A stretch of 64,000 nucleotides of DNA from NCBI RefSeq assembly GCF_000003195.3, contig NC_012878.2:51212629-51276628 (forward strand), in the 5' to 3' direction. This stretch comes from Sorghum bicolor (lineage: Eukaryota > Streptophyta > Magnoliopsida > Poales > Poaceae). The notes beneath the pieces were generated by a model. It was not told the origin of the DNA and did no database searches. It worked only from the letters and a program-made list of their open reading frames with translations. How positions within the stretch are numbered: position 1 is the stretch's first letter; every line of letters starts with the position of its first letter. This document shows, one piece after another, positions 56,663 to 64,000 of this stretch. Both the position numbers and the translations under genes were made by a program.

Positions 56663-57904
56663 CCTTTTATATATTTGGCCTCTAAAAGACCGAAGGGCCA
56701 TTACCGGTGTGATGGCATATATTATACTATTTGATTTGATTTCTCTTTTTGCGAGGAGGCATATACTATTTCATAACGACTCAAGTTGGTACTTTTTGTA
56801 CCAATTGCAAGGATGAAGGTACTCACGGGAACAATAAAAATAAAATTATAGAGGAATGTTTTTTGGTGGTTTTACGACATGGCGGTAGAACCCACATGTC
56901 AGGTGATATCTCTTTCCTTATATTAAAAAAATCATAAACATTTCATATGAGCTCAGGTGAATTCAAACTTTATGCCAAAATTCTGAGATTGATAAGATTT
57001 TATACTTGAAAACTTTTTTATTTGTGATATTTTAGAGACTCAAATATTCGTTTTAAGTTATCAAAATTATGAAACTTAAATTTTTGAAATTTTCAAACCA
57101 CCTAAGATGCATGGTCTATACCAAAGCTGCAGCTGTCGATTGGATCTACAACTTTGTTGTTTAAAACTTTCTTATCTGAGATCATGTAGAGGCATAAATA
57201 TTCACTTCTAAGTTATAAGATTTAAAACTATTTTAAAAAATTAAACGATCTTAATGCTAACATGGTCTATACTAAAGTTGTACTCTATTTTTTTAATTCT
57301 ATAGTTGACATTTTTTATATGAGATCATTTATAGGCCCAAATATTTGTTTCAATTTCTTATATTATATTTTTAAAAATTTCCAGACAACCTCAAACATGG
57401 GCATGATTTTAAAAATCAACCAAAGCTATAGATATGAATGCAACATATAACTTTGTGGTTGGTTTTTTAAATTTTAGATTTGTTTTGAGCCCAAATATGT
57501 TGTAAAATCTGATTATGAAATTCAATTTTTTTTTTCTGGAAAACCTTGAATTGAGACACACTCATGTCAAATTTGTAGTGTTTGAAGACACACTCATGCA
57601 ACATATAACTTCCAAGTTGATTTTTTTAGATTATTTAGGAGTCCAAACATGGCATAACTAAATAAACAAAAAAAACATAAAGGAGTTCATGCGCCACATC
57701 TGTGAACACCACCATCAAACTATTTCTTTTGGGGTGGAATTTATTTGATTTTAAAAGTTAAGAGAGGTAAGTTGTCCGATATTTGAGTTTGAAAAAATTG
57801 AAGACAAGTTTAGGGAGGAAAAATTAATTTTACTCAAAATTATAATAATACATGGAAAGGCCCTGGAGGCCAACCAGATCGAGTAGATGTTTCACTCGTA
57901 TCGT
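56663..57904. repeat. AT-rich region with degenerate tandem-like units
   Basis: Between about 57040 and 57660 a unit of roughly 110-140 bases recurs imperfectly, with key words ATGGTCTATAC, CAAAGCTAT/CAAAGCTGC, ACTTTGTGGTT/ACTTTGTTGTT, GAGATCAT and CCCAAATAT. Similar units occur near the ends of some grass DNA transposons, but no terminal repeats were identified. No gene. Confidence 0.45.
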
Positions 57905-58148
57905 GGCCTTGTTTAGATGTGAAAACTTTTTGAATTTCGCTAATGTAGCACTTTCGTTTGTTTGTGACAAATATTATTCAATCATAGACTAACTAGGATC
58001 AAAAGATTCGTCTCGCGATTTACAGACAAACTGTATAATTAGTTTTTATTTTTCGTCTATATTTAGTGCTTCATGCATGTGCCGCAAGATTCGATGTGAC
58101 AGAGAATCTTAAAAACTTTTTGGATTTCGGTGGGAACTAAACAAGGCC
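57905..58148. mobile_element. MITE of the GGCCTTGTTTAGTT family
   Basis: Full-length, GGCCTTGTTTAGATGTG to GGGAACTAAACAAGGCC. Flanks CGT and AAT give no visible duplication. Confidence 0.88.
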
Positions 58149-58820
58149 AATGGTCTGAGACTCTGGGTGCAAGGTTGCTGCATCAGCGTTGCCCAGGGAT
58201 AGCGCTCTCCATTACCACCATGCATGGGAGGACCTGTGAATCTCTGATGATGTCTTTGTGAGGGGGGAAACAAAGAGAAGGACAATCATCACCCTGTAGT
58301 TTTCAGTCGTACGAATCTAGCGACAAATGTCTCAGGAAAATACGAAAGGGGTAAGAAAGAGTGATCTGGATCCTCCTGCATATCACACAAGCAATCATAG
58401 TGTCGGTAGGCCCCTACCAGGGACATGTGTTCGTGCTTATCAGCGTAAGAAAGTAATGCAGTCATATGAATTATTCAGATGGGAAGAAAAGTCGCAAACG
58501 GTGTCCAATCACGTTTTTTTTTTGGGTGCAAAAGTAGAAACCTTCCGTCACTGAGTGTGCTAAATTCTTCCCAAAAACATAACTGAAATAGCAAAGCCTG
58601 GCAATTTACTCTCCACTTAAATTTGGGTAATGTGTGTGCATGCATTAGGAGTATATGAATGTTGTATAGACGGGGAACGCCTTTTGTCAGGTGAGGAGAC
58701 ATCATGATGATGATACGAGTCCTATATATCCTGGCATCTGGAGTTACAGATGTTACACATAAAAAGTCACGAGTGTGTGATACGTGCCCTAGCAGGTGCA
58801 TGTGAGATGGCATGTGTGTC
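58149..58820. other. Intergenic stretch without recognised gene
   Basis: Only short open frames on both strands; none recognised. Confidence 0.45.
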
Positions 58821-58828
58821 ATTCCAAG

Positions 58829-59096
58829 CAGTGGCGGATCCAGAAACGGATCAAGAGGAAGGCTAAATAATATAGTTAAAAAAAATTCTCGCTCAATCCA
58901 GTACACTAATAGATATAGCTAAGATTAATAATTCAATATTGATTCAAAGTGCTCAAAAGCAAATATTTATAAAATAAACATAGAAAAATACTAAATAGAT
59001 GGAGTCTTTTGCTAAAAAGAAAGTCTGTTAAAAAAAATTTTGAGTCCAAGAGGGGGGCTGCAGCCACCCCAGCCCCCCCCCTTGAATCCGCCAATG
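58829..59096. mobile_element. hAT-like MITE with 8-bp target duplication
   Basis: Ends CAGTGGCGGATCCAG and the inverted TTGAATCCGCCAATG, flanked by ATTCCAAG at 58821-58828 and 59097-59104. An 8-bp duplication is the mark of the hAT superfamily. 268 bases, non-coding. Confidence 0.85.
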
Positions 59097-59103
59097 ATTC
59101 CAA

Positions 59104-59234
59104 GGGCTTGTTTAGTTAAACTAAAAACTTTTCAAAATTCTCCGTCACATCGAATTTTAGGATAATATTTGTCAAATAAAAACGAAAATATTACAGTATC
59201 TGAAATCAAAAAATTTTGGGAACTAAACAAGGCC
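59104..59234. mobile_element. MITE of the GGCCTTGTTTAGTT family, deletion derivative
   Basis: 131 bases. The core between the GGATA and ATATTTGTCAAATAAAAACG motifs is missing. CAA on both sides (59101-59103, 59235-59237). It entered directly at the edge of the hAT-like MITE. Confidence 0.85.
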
Positions 59235-59330
59235 CAAAGTACTCTTTTCACCCTAATATATAAAATATAACTATTTTTTATTCATGCCCTATAATATAAA
59301 ATTGTTATATTCAGAGACACATATATAGAT

Positions 59331-59352
59331 ACAATAATAATAATAACAATAA

Positions 59353-59414
<62 letters not shown>
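59331..59414. repeat. (TAA)n microsatellite
   Basis: AAT/TAA repeat over more than 80 bases, with two interruptions near its start. Confidence 0.95.
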
Positions 59415-59416
<2 letters not shown>

Positions 59417-61776
59417 TTGAAATAATTAAATATATTTTTTAGGCAATGCTATGGTACACCTTTTACCTATGAGGAAGTAATATATCAAATTAATCTGAGC
59501 CATTGATTTTTACAATTTAATGAATTACTAAATAAATTAATAAATTCAGAAAAACAAAAATAAAACCCCCACAACCCACTAATGATGGCAAGGAAAATCT
59601 CGCATGCGGATTCCCCTAATAAAATACTTTTTAAATTTAAATATACACAATTATTTATTCTAATAAAATAAAACAAAATATCACTAAATCAATATATAAC
59701 ATAGAAACTTTTATCAAATCATAAAGTTACAAGGATATTTTTTTTCAAACTATAAAGTTACAAATGAAATTACATTACATGCACTAACATGTTACCCACT
59801 CCCTAACACTATGCACGCATGTCACGTATCAACTCATTTAAAATGCATACACAAGCACACGCTAACACAAGCACGAACATGCAAACCACATAAAACTTTA
59901 ATCTATCACGCTATAAAATTTGGACGTATAAAATCATGTCATGCATGAGTTACTCATGCATACATCAGTTACCCATGTCATGCATCATGTCACGCTATAA
60001 ATTTTAATCATAAAATAAAATATTTACCCATGCATGCATCAATTAATTAGAGATCATGTATAAAATAAAAGATTTAATATGTCCAAAGTCATAAAATAAA
60101 AAGATTTACCATATCACTTAGAGATCACGCATGCATCAATCAAATCTAGAAAAAAGATTTTTATATCTAAAACTTTCCTTATTTACCTATTTTATAAAAT
60201 AAAACACTATACTAAACTAGTATAATACCCGTGCTAACACTACGGCTTAATTTTAGGATGCTTCTAAAAATAAAAAATTATAGTTCGAAAATATTTTTTC
60301 ATGTAACAAGGCATAATAGAGCTATTTGTCGTATTATGAGCATCTATGTTACATTTTGTCTAACTCTCTAATCATGTATTGGACATATTCAGGGATGTTG
60401 TCGAAACATTCGTTTACTTTGCTCACCAAAATGTCCGCCAAAAATTCCATCCTCAGCGAAGTTGAGTGCAGTGCATGTCAAATGATAATTAGTTATTATT
60501 TATTTCTATAGTGTAAGATATGTATTGTTATAGGCTATATATGCTTACACTGTTGATTTGTGGCAAATTTTTGCCGTCCCACAACTTCATGAAGTTGTAT
60601 ACAAGAAAGCGTCCCAATTTTCTGGACAAGAGCAGTTGTTATTGATGTGCACAATGAATAAAATAACCAATTTACTGATAAATGTGAAATGTATTACAAG
60701 TGGTTATCAGTATTTATTATTATCTGTAACCTTTGTTACAAGTGGATATTCTCGCTTCCATTTATAAATATTGCGAGTACTCACGTTGTTTCCTTCTCAT
60801 CTCCTTTTGTTCGTTGGACATCTCGGCTCGACGAGCCCGTAGCCGCAAGTTCTGTTCTTCCCTCGTGCGTCATCTAGAGAGAGATAGGAAATAAATAGAC
60901 ACCCACAAATACTATACATGTACCCTTACCTGCGATGTTAGTGATGTCACTTAGTGCATTGGGCGTATCTCGCGGCATAGACATTTAGTAGGAGAGGAGG
61001 CAACACCTTTTGATTTTTCAAAGGATCAAGGTTGTCCCACAACAGAACAATCAGAATGTACAAATTTAGAGAGAGAAACAAATAATAACGCAGGCATAAA
61101 TTCAGAGAGATAAACAGAGATTAATGCAGGTAGAGAGTCGATGTTTTCAAAATCTATAAATTTCAGTCGATGCCAAGTATTATTATATATTATAATATAT
61201 ATATTTTTTTTGCAGTAGTAGAAGAAGCACAGTGGAATGCACAACTGCACCTCCGATCCATGCATACATAGCGATGAGGAAAGCAAGATACGAATGAAGG
61301 AAAGACCTGGTTCTTCATGCGGCGTTCAGAGATCTCTATTGGCGTCGAACATGGTTCTAGCGAAGGAGTTCGACGGTGATGACAAAGCCGACGTGATGCA
61401 GTCGATGCTTTGAAATCCCAAGCGCGGCGATCGCTGGAAGACGGAGGTGGATCGCGCGACCTAGCTGCGGCACCAGCCCGACGACGGTCCTCCACGGCCG
61501 GGCGTCAGTTGTGGTAGATGAAGGAGGCGGAAATTGTGGTGTATTCAAAAATTGAATCGTGCTTGACTCGTTGACAGAGGTGGATTTCCTAAGGACCGAG
61601 TAATTGACGCAGGTTTTTTGCTGGTGTGCGATCAGCAAGAATCGATCCCACGACATTAGGTTGCGGCCTTTTTTTAGTATTCACGGAGGTTTTCTTTTAT
61701 TTGTGCGATCGGAAGAATCGATCCCGCGATGCGGCTGACGGAGGTTTGATTTGACACGAGGTTGAGGGTGTGTAAG
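59415..61776. other. AT-rich intergenic DNA without recognised gene
   Basis: Holds CATGCAT-rich short repeats (59820-60130) and the phrase GTATAATACCCGTGC near 60222. Near 61640 and 61710 it has two related segments containing AGAATCGATCCC. Open frames are short and unconvincing. Confidence 0.45.
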
Positions 61777-62140
61777 AGCAACTCCAACAATTTTGTAAAT
61801 TTTGTTTGGCAAATGTTGTTATTTGCCAACTCCCAAAACGATATGGGAAGGGAACAAAAAGGACATCTCCAAGTGTTTGGCAATTTTGACTTGGCAAAAA
61901 CAAAATTCTACTAGTTCTGAAGATCAACGAAAAATCATCAAGTTGTCAGCTTGCTATAAAAGCACACGCATGCAGAATGTCAAGCCTATTATAGGTGTGC
62001 ATAAATGCCAAGAAAGGAGAAGAATTTGCCAACTTGCTATAAATGCTAAACCCAATTGCCAAACTGTTGGATAGAAGATTTTGAGAGTTTTGGCAAAAAA
62101 CAAAAATGCCAAACCTATTTGCAAAACTGTTGGAGTTGCT
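61777..62140. mobile_element. MITE with AGCAACTCCAACA inverted ends
   Basis: AGCAACTCCAACAATTTTG at left and the inverted CAAAACTGTTGGAGTTGCT at right, enclosing repeated TTTGGCAA/TTGCCAAA words. About 364 bases. Superfamily not settled (hAT or Mutator-like), and no clear target duplication. Confidence 0.75.
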
Positions 62141-62256
62141 AATCATACTTCTAATCTGGGCCGTTAAATCTATAGGACATGTGTTGTGAGTCGGTGATCT
62201 TGCAGGTGAGATTTGCCTGGAGAAGATTTCAATTATAATATAGATATACATTTTAT

Positions 62257-62280
62257 CTATTACCTCCTAGGAGGTAATAG
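62257..62280. repeat. Perfect 24-bp palindrome
   Basis: CTATTACCTCCT followed immediately by its exact reverse complement. A looser relative (TTTTACCTATGAGGAAGTAA) occurs near 59460. Confidence 0.9.
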
Positions 62281-62839
62281 TTCATCGTAACCGTCCGATA
62301 TAAATCAATGAACGACTCATAGTTATTTGGGAGTACCACAGCAAAGCTCATATCTTTTAGTCTTTGAACCAGCGGTGATTACGTCTTATACATTGGGACG
62401 GATACTAATTAGTAATAAAAAAATATGAAAGTGATCATGTAAACAAAACTCTCTCAGAGTCTGACTATTGTCATATTAATTAATACTTCTCACAAAATAT
62501 TGTTTAGAAAACATTTAGTAAAATCTTAAAAACTATAAACATCAATAACAATCAGATTTTTTTGGAAAGACTTAAATTATAAGTGTATATTTGTATTTTA
62601 AAAACTTATAAAGGCTATTGAATCTAGAGTACTTTTAGGAATATATTCTAGAAGAAATCATGGTTAAAGATATACATCAAAGACTACAAAATCAAATGTG
62701 TCATATATTGTGATCGAAGACTGCAAAATCAAATTTAATTTTAACAAAGTCTTGAGAGCTATAATTGGCCATCAATACAAAAAACAGTCTTTAGAGCTAT
62801 AATTGGACATCGATCCCTTGTTCCTCCGGTTCCATAGTA

Positions 62840-63095
62840 CTCTCTGTGTTACCAAATAAATTCGTAGAATCCGTGCAAGTTAAGCTATTTTAAATTTGAC
62901 TAAATTTATTAAAAAGAGTAATAATATTTATAACATAAATAAGCATATTATATATAAAAGTATATTCTATAATATATCTAATAATATTAATTTTATGTCG
63001 TAAATCTGGATAGATTTTTCTAAAAGTTCGGTCAAAGTTTTAAAAAGTTTAACTTAAAATAACTTAGAAATCTATTTATTCAGGAATAGATGAAG
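62840..63095. mobile_element. Stowaway-like MITE, decayed
   Basis: CTCTCTGTGTTACCAAATAAAT at left and, at right, the inverted partner ATTTATTCAGGAATAGATGAAG, TA on both sides, AT-rich interior of the same type as 40057-40313. Confidence 0.75.
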
Positions 63096-63335
63096 TAGAT
63101 GTTATTTTAGAGAATAGGAAACTCTACAACCTAGTTTTGAGTGCGGTTTTCTATTATAGCTCGCTAGTTCGTCCATTGACGGCGGGAAGATGAGATGAGG
63201 AGGAAGAAGATGATGACATGTAGAGCCGGCGTATCAGTGATAGGGAGAGAGAGGCTGCAATGAAATACATGTTGTTGTATATGCCTACAGGCTACAGCTG
63301 AACCCAAGTCGTCCTCATACGTATTCAGTGGCACT

Positions 63336-63707
63336 TATAGCATCTTCAGTAGTTCAATATAATTTAATTGCTAAACTAATAGTTATAGTAGTAAATAAAA
63401 GAAGTAGCAATTTTAAATTTTGTTCTTCTCCAACAGTAACCTATAATAACTTTCTAAAATTTAAAATTTATAGTAGGGTTTACATCTATTTGTTATTTTT
63501 TGGTTTGCTAGAGTCGATCATATCTTTTACTAGAGGATTAGAGAGTTCTATCTACTTTGCAAACTTATGAGTTGAGAAGAATATTTGATAATTTTTTATT
63601 TTAAGTACTTCTTTACCAATCTGTTGGAGGAGATTTTTTTTTTCTCTTTTTGCTAAAAAATCAAGGTAGAAAGTTGTTTTTACTAAACTTCTGGAGATAC
63701 TCTTAGA
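63336..63707. mobile_element. MITE-like sequence with AGCATCTTCAGTAGTT ends
   Basis: AGCATCTTCAGTAGTT at left and the inverted AACTTCTGGAGATACTCT at right resemble the GAGCATCTCCA-ended grass MITEs. Imperfect and without a clear duplication. Confidence 0.5.
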
Positions 63708-63837
63708 CAAATAATTATAATGGTATGCTTCAAAACAGGTAAATAGATATATTTTTTTCAAATTTTAAAAATTATAATGGTAAAACCCAAAACAATGACC
63801 TTTCAAAAAAAAGGTATCATAATAAGAAAACGACCTC

Positions 63838-64000
63838 GCGTCTTGTTTAGCACTTTTGTTTTTATTTGATAAATATTGTCCAATCATAAACTAATTAGAT
63901 TTAAAAGATTCGTCTCATAAATTATAGATAAACTATGTAATAAATTATCTTTTTTTATCTATATTTAATGTTGTATATATATGCTATAAAATTTAATGTG
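63838..64000. mobile_element. MITE of the GGCCTTGTTTAGTT family, cut by window edge
   Basis: A worn left end (GTCTTGTTTAGCACTTTTG) leads into the family core (GTCCAATCATAAACTAATTAG; AAAGATTCGTCTCATAAATT) and runs off the window. Confidence 0.8.

Noticed and set aside
58327..58906. Small ORFs of 75 and 143 codons as genes
   Set aside because: No recognisable domains, low-quality composition and a neighbouring MITE; not supported.

Overview
The window is nuclear DNA of a grass, most likely a panicoid of the Sorghum/Saccharum type. This is inferred from interrupted plant genes, very dense LTR retrotransposons, and grass MITEs (Stowaway elements with CTCCCTCCGTCCCA-like ends, and an abundant family with GGCCTTGTTTAGTT ends). 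Only two host genes look intact: a SLC35F-type membrane transporter (+, 11 exons, 7656-10215) and a single-exon DYW-class PPR protein (-, 34914-37550). Almost everything else is mobile DNA, or genes broken by it.

Layout. 1-6025: an LRR receptor-kinase pseudogene (-) split by a very young Ty1/copia element (580-5815) with an exact GAGAC target-site duplication. Its 5' LTR stops exactly at a GT in the LTR and runs in frame into gag, as if a spliced RNA had been integrated. 6100-7500: MITEs. 7656-10215: the transporter gene. 10600-22560: two head-to-head copies of a Ulp1-type gene, separated by a pol-less Athila-like element (11579-20283). That element carries a second, LTR-like promoter in front of its last ORF. 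22565-31990: a decayed copia pol fused to half of a chromovirus (Ty3/gypsy) pol. A 3.8-kb solo LTR sits inside it, and many of its nonsense codons look like CAG/TGG-to-TAG changes.

31990-34240: a short LTR remnant, a LINE ORF1 tail (-), organelle DNA (a trnfM-like relic and the psaB 3' end, the latter interrupted by a MITE with an exact 3-bp duplication), and a decayed copy of the last exon and 3' flank of the transporter gene. 34914-37550: the PPR gene. 37.5-44.6 kb: MITEs, a LINE pol relic, a GC-rich stretch with no recognised gene, and plain intergenic DNA. 44597-56226: a complete, very young Ty3/gypsy chromovirus (Tekay/Del-like) with 2.74-kb LTRs, an exact GTGAT duplication, an intact gag-pol with chromodomain, and an unusual extra ORF between the PBS and gag. 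56.2-64 kb: AT-rich intergenic DNA with MITEs (one hAT-like with an 8-bp duplication), a (TAA)n tract and a perfect 24-bp palindrome.

The genes do not form a pathway. The window records nested insertion, deletion and duplication. All alignments and counts were made by eye, and family names rest on recognised motifs, not on searches.
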